Made by a program: the position numbers and the translations under genes. 64,000 nucleotides of DNA from assembly GCF_002192695.1 (NCBI RefSeq), contig NZ_MTLG01000086.1:124001-188000 (forward strand). The letters are read 5' to 3'. A model generated the notes under the pieces. It was not told the origin of the DNA. It saw nothing but the letters and a program-made list of their open reading frames with translations, and did not search any database. The stretch's first letter is position 1, and every line of letters begins with the position of its first letter. Positions 9,013-15,876 of this stretch are shown piece by piece. This stretch comes from Achromobacter xylosoxidans. Its GTDB lineage: Bacteria > Pseudomonadota > Gammaproteobacteria > Burkholderiales > Burkholderiaceae_B.

Positions 9013-9402
9013 ATGGTGACGGCGAAACGGCTGGGCGAGCCCTATGGCGTAGAAGTAACGAACGGCCACAATGTTCTGCGTTCGGACACGCAAAAGGACG
9101 GCAAGGGAGGTGTCACGGGCATGCGGCCGCACGAACTTCTCGAAAGCGCGCTTGCGGCCTGTGTCTGCATGTCCATCGGCATGGCCGCGGACCGCGCCGG
9201 CGTCGCGTTGCCCGAGGCGACGGTGCAGGTGGCCATCGACCGTCAGGATGACGAAACCGGATTCGAGGTGAGTCTGCGCTTCGCGGCGGCGCTGACGGCG
9301 GCGCAGCAGGATCTGGTTCGCGCCGCGGCGCAGTTGTCGCCGGTCGCGCGCACGCTGGGCAAGACGGTGCGGGTCCGGCCTGCCGCAATCCTGGCGGGTT
9401 GA
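9013..9402 (+). CDS. OsmC-family protein lacking the second conserved cysteine
   Basis: 129 residues. Start ATG 9013 is preceded by AGGAG at 9002-9006. The OsmC signature LLESALAACVCMSIGMAADR places cysteines at 50 and 52. OsmC/Ohr peroxidases use two cysteines, the second normally in a motif of the form CPVxRTLG. Here the equivalent is LSPVARTLGK with Ser instead of Cys. That argues against a standard thiol-peroxidase cycle and for a divergent member of the YhfA/OsmC superfamily. No signal peptide, so cytoplasmic. Monocistronic. Confidence 0.85.
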   Translation: MVTAKRLGEPYGVEVTNGHNVLRSDTQKDGKGGVTGMRPHELLESALAACVCMSIGMAADRAGVALPEATVQVAIDRQDDETGFEVSLRFAAALTAAQQDLVRAAAQLSPVARTLGKTVRVRPAAILAG

Positions 9403-9453
9403 CCAGGGCTAGCCGTTGGAGGCGGGCAGAACGCGCTTCTGCCCGCGGCTCAG

Positions 9454-10059
9454 TTACTGGCTGAACTCAAACACATAACTGTTGGCCGACCCCGCCGCGC
9501 GGTTATACAGCGGGCACCAGCCGTTCACCGGCGCAACCTCGCAATACCGGTTGCGGCCGTACACCTGGGCGATCTTCCAGTCCTGCTTCGCATCGGCGCG
9601 TTCCAGCAGGTACTGCATGCGCACGCCGCGTTCCTTGCGGTCGCGCTCATCGTTGTCCACGGGAAAGCCGGGCGTCGAGGGCGTGGCGTTGCGGATCTGT
9701 GCAACGACGAAGGCGCGCGTGTCGGATTGGACGTCGACGTTGACCACACTGCGCTCGTAGGTCTCGACGCTGCATTTTTCGTCGCCGTTTTGCCGGGCCT
9801 GCAATTGCGCGGTGCTCAGGGCGTCCTCGGCAGTGCTGAACGGACGGTACAGCTCGGCCAGTTCCTTGCAGGCGGTGGCGGTGTAGCGGTCATGCGCGTC
9901 ACGAACCTGCCACCAGGATTTCACCGCCGCTTCCGGCGTGTTGGCGGCCAGCTGCAGCTGCGGCGTGGCGGCTTGGAGCCGTTCCCAGGGTGTTTCTTCC
10001 TGCTTGGAGCAACCCGCCAAGGCGATTGCCAGGACGAGCAGTAGGGCGGGCTTGGTCAC
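9454..10059 (-). CDS. Putative lipoprotein of unknown function
   Basis: 201 residues from a GTG at 10059, giving a compact lipoprotein signal (VTKPALLLVLAIALAGC) with lipobox LAGC and Ser after the cysteine, which predicts outer-membrane retention. A longer frame opens upstream at a GTG at 10107 but would bury the signal peptide. The mature part is soluble and has four further cysteines (two in the C-terminal YCEVAPVNGWCPLY stretch). No domain was recognised. It sits alone between the OsmC gene and the glycosyltransferases. Start codon is uncertain because no clear ribosome site is seen. Confidence 0.75.
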   Translation of the reverse strand: MTKPALLLVLAIALAGCSKQEETPWERLQAATPQLQLAANTPEAAVKSWWQVRDAHDRYTATACKELAELYRPFSTAEDALSTAQLQARQNGDEKCSVETYERSVVNVDVQSDTRAFVVAQIRNATPSTPGFPVDNDERDRKERGVRMQYLLERADAKQDWKIAQVYGRNRYCEVAPVNGWCPLYNRAAGSANSYVFEFSQ

Positions 10060-10122
10060 GGTACTGAATCGGGTAAATAAATCGGGGCACCATGATACCT
10101 CTTCCACCTTGGCGGCCGCCGG

Positions 10123-11241
10123 TCAGCCGGGACGCAGCGCCCGTTTGTACGCTTCCAGGGTGCTGTACATCTTGCCCGCGAGCCGGAAGTTCGCGTCCGC
10201 GAAGGCGCGGGCGTTGCCGACCATGGCCGCGGTCTGCACGGGGTTGCCGCGGATTCGCATGATGCGCTCCGCGTAGGCGGCGATGTCGCCTGGCGGCGCC
10301 AGCCAGCCGGTCTGGCCTGGCGTGACGATTTCCGGCAGGCCGCCGACGTCGCTGGCGACCACCGGGCGGTGCGCGGCGAACGACTCGGGTACGACGCGGG
10401 ACCAGGCTTCGGTGGCCGAAGGCACCAGCACCACGTCGGCGGCGCGGATCATTTCTGCAATATTGTTGCGATGGCCGGCAAATACCACATGCTCGGATAT
10501 GCCCAGCTCGACGGTCAGCTGATGCAGCGCATAGGCGTAGGGCTTAGTGCTGGCCGTGGGCATGCCGACCACCAGCGCGGTGGCGGGCAGGCCCTGGACG
10601 TGCAGCCGCTGCACCACGCGCAGCAGGTCGGCCTGGCCCTTCTCGGGGCGCAGCATGCCTATGGTGGCGATGACGCAGGCGCGGTCGGGAGCGCGCATGC
10701 CCAGGGCTTGCCGGGTGTGCAGGCGCGCCTGCGGGTTGTCACCCGTCTGGAAGAACTCGTCGGCGGCCCATTCTCCGACCACGCTGATTTGCTCGGCGGT
10801 GGCCAGGCGTGCGGCCAGGATTTCCTGCTTGCCCAATACGCTGGTCGCGATGACGTGGTCGCAACCCAGTTTCCATTCCAGCCGGCGCCGGGGCGAGCTG
10901 CGCATGGGCTTGGCGAAATGGCGCGTCCTGACGACTGCGCACAGATCGCGGCATAGCGCGGCGGTCTTGCCGTCCGCGCGGCTGTGGCTGTCGATGATGT
11001 CGATACGCAGCGTCTTGACCGCGCGCCGCAGTTTCAGGACCGTGGCCGGCGAGTAGGCGGAGTCGAAGTCTATGTCCACCGCGCGCAGGCCGCGCTGCCG
11101 CGCTTCGCGTCCGATTTCGCTGTCCGCTGGAGCGGCGATCGCCACTTCGTATCCATGGCGCTGCAGCCATGCCGATTGCTCGAGGACGCGGAATTCCAGT
11201 CCGCCCAGGCTGCGCTCAGCCAGCGTATGCAGGATGCGCAT
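10123..11241 (-). CDS. Glycosyltransferase family 4 (LPS/surface glycan)
   Basis: 372 residues. The N-terminus MRILHTLAERSLGGLEFRVL carries the glycine-rich acceptor loop. The C-terminal GT-B domain has the E-x7-E-type motif in VPSATEAWSRVVPESFAAH, followed by PVVASDVGGLPEIV, which binds the sugar nucleotide. It probably adds a hexose to lipopolysaccharide core on the cytoplasmic face of the inner membrane. The start ATG 11241 lies inside the end of the upstream heptosyltransferase-like gene (26-base overlap), so the two are coupled and likely act in sequence on the same glycan. Confidence 0.9.
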   Translation of the reverse strand: MRILHTLAERSLGGLEFRVLEQSAWLQRHGYEVAIAAPADSEIGREARQRGLRAVDIDFDSAYSPATVLKLRRAVKTLRIDIIDSHSRADGKTAALCRDLCAVVRTRHFAKPMRSSPRRRLEWKLGCDHVIATSVLGKQEILAARLATAEQISVVGEWAADEFFQTGDNPQARLHTRQALGMRAPDRACVIATIGMLRPEKGQADLLRVVQRLHVQGLPATALVVGMPTASTKPYAYALHQLTVELGISEHVVFAGHRNNIAEMIRAADVVLVPSATEAWSRVVPESFAAHRPVVASDVGGLPEIVTPGQTGWLAPPGDIAAYAERIMRIRGNPVQTAAMVGNARAFADANFRLAGKMYSTLEAYKRALRPG

Positions 11242-12172
11242 GATGCTCCAGGACCTTGCGGCAAGCGCCCAGCACTTCGTCGGGCGTGATGGAATTGATG
11301 CCGTCGCGGGGATGGCGGGGAACGACAGCGGCAGAGTAGGGGCGGTCCCAGAACCATTCGGGATTGGACTCGTTGAACACGCCGACATAGGGCACACAGG
11401 CGCCTTGCGCCACATGCGAGGGGCCGCAGTCGTTGGCCACGATCAGGCGTGCGCGCAGCATGATGGCGCTGAGCTCGGGCACCGAGCGGCAGTAGGCGAT
11501 GGAAAATTCCGGGCGCCGCATGGCTTCGAGCTTGTCGCGTTCGGCCGTCTCTTGTTCTCCCAGCACGAACAGGAAGCGGGTGTCCTGGCCCAGCAGCAGT
11601 TTCAGCCTCTCGGCCAGGCGCAGATAGTTCAGCAGGCTCCAGCGCTTGAACGCTCCAGAGCCCCCGCCCGGGATCATGACCACGTCGGCCGCTTGCCCGG
11701 TATGCCGATGCGGGTAGGCCAGTGTCTCGAAGCAGCGGCGCGCCGCGGCCTCGGCGTCGAACTGCCGGTACGACGCCAGCAGCCGGAGATTTGCCAGGCC
11801 GATGTATTCGGCAATGCTCTTGCGATGGGAGTGCGTCCAGGCCAGGTCGCTCATCCGCTCGTTGCGAAAGCCGAAGCGCAAGGCCGGCCGACGCAGCAGA
11901 TTGAGCAGGCCGAAGCGCTCGCTGCTGTGATGCAGGCTGACGCAGACCGGGGTGTTTTTGCGCAAGGTGCGCAGGTAGTCGCCAAACGTGGCGGCGCGCA
12001 CGAACTCATCGACCCAGGGCACGCTGCGGTAGAAGCCCGCCAGGTCGTCGCGGGCGACCACCCGGATTCGACTGGATGCCCACCAGGTTTTCAGTTGATA
12101 GAGCGCCGGCAGGGCGACGATCTGGTCGCCTAGCCGGGGCTGGCTTCTGATATAGACAACGATTTCCGGCAT
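11216..12172 (-). CDS. Glycosyltransferase family 9 (heptosyltransferase-like)
   Basis: 318 residues from ATG 12172 (MPEIVVYIRSQPRLGDQIVA). The RLGDQI segment matches the conserved R-x-GD acceptor-side motif of ADP-heptose:LPS heptosyltransferases. The donor side shows MIPGGGSGAFKRW and ARLIVANDCGPSHVAQGA, where D-x-GP-x-H is the GT9 signature. Family function is transfer of heptose to LPS inner core. It is the first gene of a two-gene leftward unit with the GT4 enzyme. The specific sugar cannot be told. Confidence 0.9.
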   Translation of the reverse strand: MPEIVVYIRSQPRLGDQIVALPALYQLKTWWASSRIRVVARDDLAGFYRSVPWVDEFVRAATFGDYLRTLRKNTPVCVSLHHSSERFGLLNLLRRPALRFGFRNERMSDLAWTHSHRKSIAEYIGLANLRLLASYRQFDAEAAARRCFETLAYPHRHTGQAADVVMIPGGGSGAFKRWSLLNYLRLAERLKLLLGQDTRFLFVLGEQETAERDKLEAMRRPEFSIAYCRSVPELSAIMLRARLIVANDCGPSHVAQGACVPYVGVFNESNPEWFWDRPYSAAVVPRHPRDGINSITPDEVLGACRKVLEHHAHPAYAG

Positions 12173-12357
12173 AGGCAACCTCGTTTGCACGGCAGGGGTT
12201 TTTGAGGTCCGGGGGACCGCTGCCGCGCAATGTATCGATCCAGTCGAACGAATCTTTCCGAGGTTTTTTAAGGAGTGTGAAGAACCGATAGGGTTTGGTG
12301 CACACAACTAAACAATTGGGCCCTATGGCGTTTTCCGCTCATGCCGTCGTGGCGCGG

Positions 12358-12708
12358 CTACTTGGAGCCGCCCGTGTTCGGGTACCCAGGAGGCGGCGTG
12401 GCGCCACTGCCCTTGGTGGTGGGCACGTTGTCGTTGGCCTCGCGGTGACGACCCTGCTTGTCGGTCGTGTGCTTGTCGGACCGGGTGTGGTCGCCCTTGT
12501 TCAGATTGGGCGGGTTGGTCGGCGTGTTCGGCGTCGCATTCGGGGCGGGCGGCTTCTGTCCGGGAGGCACCGGCTGGTTGGGGGGAACGGCGGTGCCGTC
12601 GTTTGGCGTGTTGGACGGCGAGGTGGGCATGGCGGACTGCGCCAGCGCACCGGCCGAAGCCAGTCCGGCGGACAGGGCCAGCGCGTAGGTGAAGGCTCGG
12701 AATTTCAT
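12358..12708 (-). CDS. Small secreted Pro/Asn/Thr-rich protein
   Basis: 116 residues: signal peptide MKFRAFTYALALSAGLASAG ending near ALAQ, then a low-complexity Pro/Asn/Thr segment and a charged Lys/His/Asp stretch (NLNKGDHTRSDKHTTDKQGR). No domain recognised; probably a disordered periplasmic or secreted protein. A strong AGGAG (12720-12716) precedes ATG 12708. A sigma54-type element (12759-12746) places a transcript start about 26 bases upstream of the start codon, giving a short leader. Confidence 0.75.
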   Translation of the reverse strand: MKFRAFTYALALSAGLASAGALAQSAMPTSPSNTPNDGTAVPPNQPVPPGQKPPAPNATPNTPTNPPNLNKGDHTRSDKHTTDKQGRHREANDNVPTTKGSGATPPPGYPNTGGSK

Positions 12709-12745
12709 GAGTACGCTCCTATGTGGGAAATGCGGGAACGTATCC

Positions 12746-12759
12746 GCAAGCGGCATGCC
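12746..12759 (-). promoter_or_regulatory. Sigma54-type (-24/-12) promoter for the secreted protein gene
   Basis: Minus strand reads GGCATGCCGCTTGC: GG at -24 and GC at -12 with exactly 10 bases between, close to the RpoN consensus TGGCAC-N5-TTGCW. It is one of five near-identical copies between 12.7 and 15.9 kb, each facing a gene. Confidence 0.65.
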
Positions 12760-12972
12760 TGGCAGGACCCTGGTCCGCGCCCGCCCGCAGGGGCGGCCTG
12801 GGCGCGCCGGAAAAAAATACCGATTCAGGATTCCTCTTCCTCCAGGGTGGACGCGCCCGTATTCCCAGACCTGATCGGACAGATGCGCCGCGGTTCCAGC
12901 AAGCGGCGCAATGCAGGAACGTGGTAACCCCGTCGTGCCGCATCCGGGCGGCGCCGGCGCCACCTCTGCCGG

Positions 12973-12986
12973 GGCATGGCGCTTGC
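12973..12986 (+). promoter_or_regulatory. Sigma54-type promoter for the 59-residue protein gene
   Basis: GGCATGGCGCTTGC with GG-N10-GC spacing, followed by TGA. Predicted transcript start near 12998, about 23 bases before ATG 13021. Confidence 0.65.
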
Positions 12987-13020
12987 TGAGATCCCGCAAT
13001 CCACCGCGAGGACGCCAGCC

Positions 13021-13200
13021 ATGAAATCCAAAGACCATAAGCCCAACCCGTCGGCCGACGACACCGACCGTGAACTCCAGGCCAGCCACCGCGATGAGCA
13101 GAAGCGGACCAAGAAGGAAGGCCACGTAAGCCAGATAGGCACCGGACAGGATCAGCAAAGTCGGCGCAATCGGGGGGCCGGGGCGCGCAGCAAGGGCTGA
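13021..13200 (+). CDS. Small hydrophilic protein, unknown function
   Basis: 59 residues, very polar and probably disordered (MKSKDHKPNPSADDTDRELQ, then repeated Arg/Lys/Gln/Ser). No family was recognised. It is supported as a gene by the GAGGA ribosome site about 9 bases upstream of ATG 13021 and by the sigma54-type element 35 bases further upstream, at the same distance as for its neighbours. Similar small hydrophilic proteins accompany stress regulons. The minus strand here is also open, but only the plus strand has these signals. Confidence 0.6.
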   Translation: MKSKDHKPNPSADDTDRELQASHRDEQKRTKKEGHVSQIGTGQDQQSRRNRGAGARSKG

Positions 13201-13327
13201 GCCGCCGCATGCGCGGCGCTAATCCGCAGGCGGCGGCGTGTGGAGTAAGGCCGCGATGTCCCATCCTCACTATGCGCAGCTCGGCGGAATGGTATGGCCG
13301 CTGTTCGCGGCGTTCTGCCAGGAACCG

Positions 13328-13341
13328 GGCATGGCGCTTGC
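13328..13341 (+). promoter_or_regulatory. Sigma54-type promoter for the cysteine-rich protein gene
   Basis: GGCATGGCGCTTGC followed by TGA, identical over 17 bases to the element at 12973. GG-N10-GC spacing; predicted start near 13353, ahead of AAGGAGG and ATG 13381. Confidence 0.65.
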
Positions 13342-13380
13342 TGAAAGGGTCCACCCGGATTGAGCGCAAGGAGGAAACGA

Positions 13381-13709
13381 TGGCTGGAAGTGACAAGGAA
13401 ATCGAGGATTGCACGCGCCTTTGCCTCGATTGCTATCGGAGCTGCCAGCAGACCGCGTCGCAGCACTGCCTGGAGGCGGGCGGCGAGCATGTCGAGCCAG
13501 GGCATTTCCGCCTGATGCTGGCCTGCGCGGAGATCTGTCGCAGCGCTGCCCACACGATGCTCATAGGCATCGAGCAGCACGGCAGGATCTGCGCCGCGTG
13601 CGCGGAAATCTGCAGGGCATGCGCGGAAAGCTGCGCCGGCCTGGATGGCATGGCGGAGTGTGAAGAAGCCTGCAAGCGTTGCGCGCAGGCGTGCGAAAGA
13701 ATGGCGTAG
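13381..13709 (+). CDS. Cysteine-rich four-helix-bundle copper-binding protein (DUF326)
   Basis: 109 residues with 16 cysteines arranged as repeated C-x3-C-x2-C and C-x2-C steps along predicted helices (CTRLCLDCYRSC, CAACAEICRACAESC, CEEACKRCAQAC). This is the DUF326/Csp pattern, where a helical bundle stores many Cu(I) ions in its core. There is no signal peptide, so the protein is cytosolic like Csp3. An excellent AAGGAGG site precedes ATG 13381. Placed under a sigma54-type promoter and followed by a PRC-barrel gene, probably in one transcript. Confidence 0.9.
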
Positions 13710-13765
13710 CGATACAGCCATGACCGTGGTTCAACGTGGGGCAGGTCCCCGCATAGGAGAGACGC

Positions 13766-14164
13766 ATGGAGCATCAAACCAATATCGTTGGCGGCCCCAA
13801 GGATTCCCCGACCGGGCCGGGTCCCGAGATCATGGCGGCGGACACACTTGACGGCAACGACGTCGTCAACGCCTCGGGGGAAAGCCTGGGGTCGATCAAG
13901 GACATCATGATCGACGTGCCGCGCGGACGCGTGGCCTACGCCGTGCTGTCGCGCGGCGGCATCCTGGGCATGGGAGACAAGCTCTTCGCCATTCCGTGGA
14001 CAGCGTTGACGCTGGACACCGATCGCAAGTGCTTCATCCTGAATGTCGACAAGGAGGCGCTGAAGAACGCGCCGGGTTTTGACAAGGACGATTGGCCCAG
14101 GATGGCGGACGAAAGCTGGGCATTGAGCGTGCACAAGTACTACAACCAGGATCCCTATTGGTAG
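13766..14164 (+). CDS. PRC-barrel domain protein
   Basis: 132 residues with a PRC-barrel fold (GNDVVNASGESLGSIKDIMI, then RGRVAYAVLSRGGILGMGDK and FAIPWTAL). The barrel is a small beta domain found in RimM and photosynthetic reaction-centre H subunits; stand-alone copies occur in stress gene clusters. TAGGAGA precedes ATG 13766. No own promoter element of the local sigma54 type was found, and it lies 56 bases after the DUF326 gene, so co-transcription is likely. It is followed by a strong terminator. Confidence 0.88.
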   Translation: MEHQTNIVGGPKDSPTGPGPEIMAADTLDGNDVVNASGESLGSIKDIMIDVPRGRVAYAVLSRGGILGMGDKLFAIPWTALTLDTDRKCFILNVDKEALKNAPGFDKDDWPRMADESWALSVHKYYNQDPYW

Positions 14165-14169
14165 CGCGC

Positions 14170-14209
14170 GGCCACGAAGGGCGGCCCCAGGCCGCCCTTT
14201 TTCGTGGCC
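14170..14209 (+). terminator. Large hairpin terminator after the PRC-barrel gene
   Basis: Inner stem AAGGGCGGCC (14177-14186) and GGCCGCCCTT (14190-14199), outer stem GGCCACGAA (14170-14178) with TTCGTGGCC (14201-14209), and TTTTT at the end of the inner stem. It closes the DUF326/PRC transcript. Confidence 0.85.
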
Positions 14210-14283
14210 GTTCTGTTCTTCGCGTGCCGGTGGCTGGCCTTGTCCATACGAGCCTCGTGCCGCGCCGCCCCTGTGCAAACGCG

Positions 14284-14297
14284 GGCATGCCGCTTGC
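14284..14297 (+). promoter_or_regulatory. Sigma54-type promoter for the 67-residue protein gene
   Basis: GGCATGCCGCTTGC followed by TGC; GG-N10-GC spacing; predicted start near 14309, 23 bases before ATG 14332. Same core as the elements at 12746 and 15833. Confidence 0.65.
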
Positions 14298-14331
14298 TGC
14301 TGCACTTCACCCAGCCTTCAGGAGTAGCGTC

Positions 14332-14535
14332 ATGAACAAGTTCGAACGCGATACGGCGGCGCCCGTCGAGGTTTTGAGCGAAGGTGAACTCAGGGCGCGG
14401 CGCACGCTCGAAGCTGCGAGGCGACTGCTGGATCCCCAGGCGGAGCCAGCCGCGACGGTCTCTTCGGTCGAGGCGGAACTCAAGCGCTACGTCCGGGAGA
14501 CGTATCGCAGGCGCTCGTATGGCTCCTATAGCTGA
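14332..14535 (+). CDS. Small charged protein, unknown function
   Basis: 67 residues, starting ATG 14332 after AGGAG (14320-14324). Mostly helical and charged (EGELRARRTLEAARRLLD, then SSVEAELKRYVRETYRRRSY). No family recognised. Ribosome site and a sigma54-type element at the usual distance support it as a real gene. It converges with the gene at 14539, three bases apart. Confidence 0.65.
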   Translation: MNKFERDTAAPVEVLSEGELRARRTLEAARRLLDPQAEPAATVSSVEAELKRYVRETYRRRSYGSYS

Positions 14536-14538
14536 GCG

Positions 14539-14772
14539 CTACGATTGCTGGTCGTCCCAGACCGACGTGTGCCGGTATTGTTCGGCGCGTGCCAGCGTGC
14601 GGTAAAAATCCGCGCCGACCCGTATCAGCCTTTCCAGTTCCGCCGGCCGCAGCTTGGGCTGCAGCGCCATCAGGCATTCGGCGTAGTTGGCCAATACCTC
14701 GGGCCAGTCACGGAAGTCCCGGTCGACCGCTGGCGTGGCGATCATTTGTGCCAATAGTTTCTCGCGATCCAT
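14539..14772 (-). CDS. Small protein of unknown function
   Basis: 77 residues from ATG 14772 (MDREKLLAQMIATPAVDRDF). An alternative ATG lies two codons upstream at 14778. The start at 14772 is preferred because GGA at 14783-14781 is at better spacing. Soluble, helical, with LRPAELERLIRVGADFYRTL near the middle. No family recognised and no sigma54-type element ahead of it. Confidence 0.55.
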   Translation of the reverse strand: MDREKLLAQMIATPAVDRDFRDWPEVLANYAECLMALQPKLRPAELERLIRVGADFYRTLARAEQYRHTSVWDDQQS

Positions 14773-14866
14773 AAACATATTCCGCAGCAAACGTACTGGT
14801 TGCAGATGCGCCTGCAGTTATGCGCATCAGTTTCTTCGCGGGTATCGAAGTTCAGGGGAATGGCTC

Positions 14867-15427
14867 CTATTTCTTGGTGGCCTCCATGCGCTGTTGGATG
14901 CCGGTTGCCATTTCCAAATGTTGTTGGAGTACCGGCAGGGTCTCGATCGCGAATTGCCTGACGTCGGGATCCTTCAAGTCGTTCGACGCCTTCTCGAAAA
15001 GCTTCACCGCGTCCTGGTGCGCGGAGACGCCGATCTCGTCGACATACGCCTTGTCGAAGCTATCGTCGCGCAAGCCCAGGGCCTTGAGCTTGGCCTGCTG
15101 GACCAGCGATGGTTCGGTGGGCGCTTGATAGCCTTTGCTTTGCGCGAGCGTTGCCAACTGCTGGCCGGCCTTGCCGTGGTCATCGACCATTTTTTGCGCA
15201 AAGGCCTTCACATCCGGGTCGCGGGCTTTCTCCAAGGCGAGCTTGCTGCCGGCGACTTCGAGATTGCCAGCCTGCGCAGCATTTTCAAGGAAGTCCCGGT
15301 CGGCGCTGTCCAGCTTCGCTTGCGCAGCCATGGGGGGAGCGGAGGGTGCTGTCTGCGCCTGTGCGGCATGGGCGGCAGCCAACGTCATCGAGGCGAGGAT
15401 GGTGGCGGTCAGATAGCGGGTTCTCAT
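14867..15427 (-). CDS. DUF4142 periplasmic protein
   Basis: 186 residues with signal peptide (MRTRYLTATILASMTLAAAH, cleaved near AQAQ) and a ferritin-like helical DUF4142 domain. Visible pieces are DSADRDFLENAAQAGNLEVA, KAFAQKMVDDHGKAGQQL and FDKAYVDEIGVSAHQDAVKL. The family is found in envelope stress and outer-membrane contexts in proteobacteria; biochemical role is not known. A weaker GG-N10-GC element (GGAACAGCGATTGC, minus strand 15499-15486) lies about 60 bases upstream and could be a sixth member of the local promoter set. Confidence 0.88.
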   Translation of the reverse strand: MRTRYLTATILASMTLAAAHAAQAQTAPSAPPMAAQAKLDSADRDFLENAAQAGNLEVAGSKLALEKARDPDVKAFAQKMVDDHGKAGQQLATLAQSKGYQAPTEPSLVQQAKLKALGLRDDSFDKAYVDEIGVSAHQDAVKLFEKASNDLKDPDVRQFAIETLPVLQQHLEMATGIQQRMEATKK

Positions 15428-15485
15428 GGAAACCTCCAGATTTGGGCGCAGGACGCTGTTATGGGTGGGAAGCCAGCATCCAGCA

Positions 15486-15499
15486 GCAATCGCTGTTCC
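15486..15499 (-). promoter_or_regulatory. Weak sigma54-type element upstream of the DUF4142 gene
   Basis: Minus strand GGAACAGCGATTGC keeps GG, TTGC and the 10-base spacing but departs from the GGCATG core shared by the other five. Position fits a start near 15474 and a leader of about 47 bases. Confidence 0.3.
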
Positions 15500-15514
15500 C
15501 GACTGCCGGCGGCT

Positions 15515-15787
15515 TCAGCGGGGCTTGGGCTTGCCCATCAGCTTGCGCGATACGCCGGCATGTTCCGCGTCGGTGACCCGGTCCGCGCCTATGTCGGCGC
15601 CTTCGTGGTCGCGGTCGCGCGGATTGGCGCTTTCGCGGTCGCCGGTGCCTTGCGCATCGCTATCGGTGTGGACCAGGTCCTGGGGCAGGTCGCTGGCCGA
15701 GTCCGACGAATCGCTGGGGCCCAGGTCGGGCCGGGGAGACGCGTCAATCCCGGGATCGGGCAGGAAGGTGATGGGCGTGCTGGGCAT
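15515..15787 (-). CDS. Small acidic hydrophilic protein, unknown function
   Basis: 90 residues, rich in Asp, Ser, Pro and Gly (LGPSDSSDSASDLPQDLVHT, then DRDHEGADIGADRV), probably disordered. Ribosome site GGAG 7 bases before ATG 15787, and a sigma54-type element 46 bases before the start codon, support it. No family recognised. Hydrophilin-like composition would fit a desiccation or general stress role, which is only an inference. Confidence 0.65.
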   Translation of the reverse strand: MPSTPITFLPDPGIDASPRPDLGPSDSSDSASDLPQDLVHTDSDAQGTGDRESANPRDRDHEGADIGADRVTDAEHAGVSRKLMGKPKPR

Positions 15788-15832
15788 GATGGTTCTCCGT
15801 GGGGCTGCATACGGTGCCATGGATTCTGCGCA

Positions 15833-15846
15833 GCAAGCGGCATGCC
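15833..15846 (-). promoter_or_regulatory. Sigma54-type promoter for the acidic protein gene
   Basis: Minus strand GGCATGCCGCTTGC followed by TGCGC; GG-N10-GC spacing; predicted start near 15821. Identical over 17 bases to the element at 14284 on the other strand. Confidence 0.65.
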
Positions 15847-15876
15847 TGACGTTGAGACTTCTCAGCCGCGGTGTGG

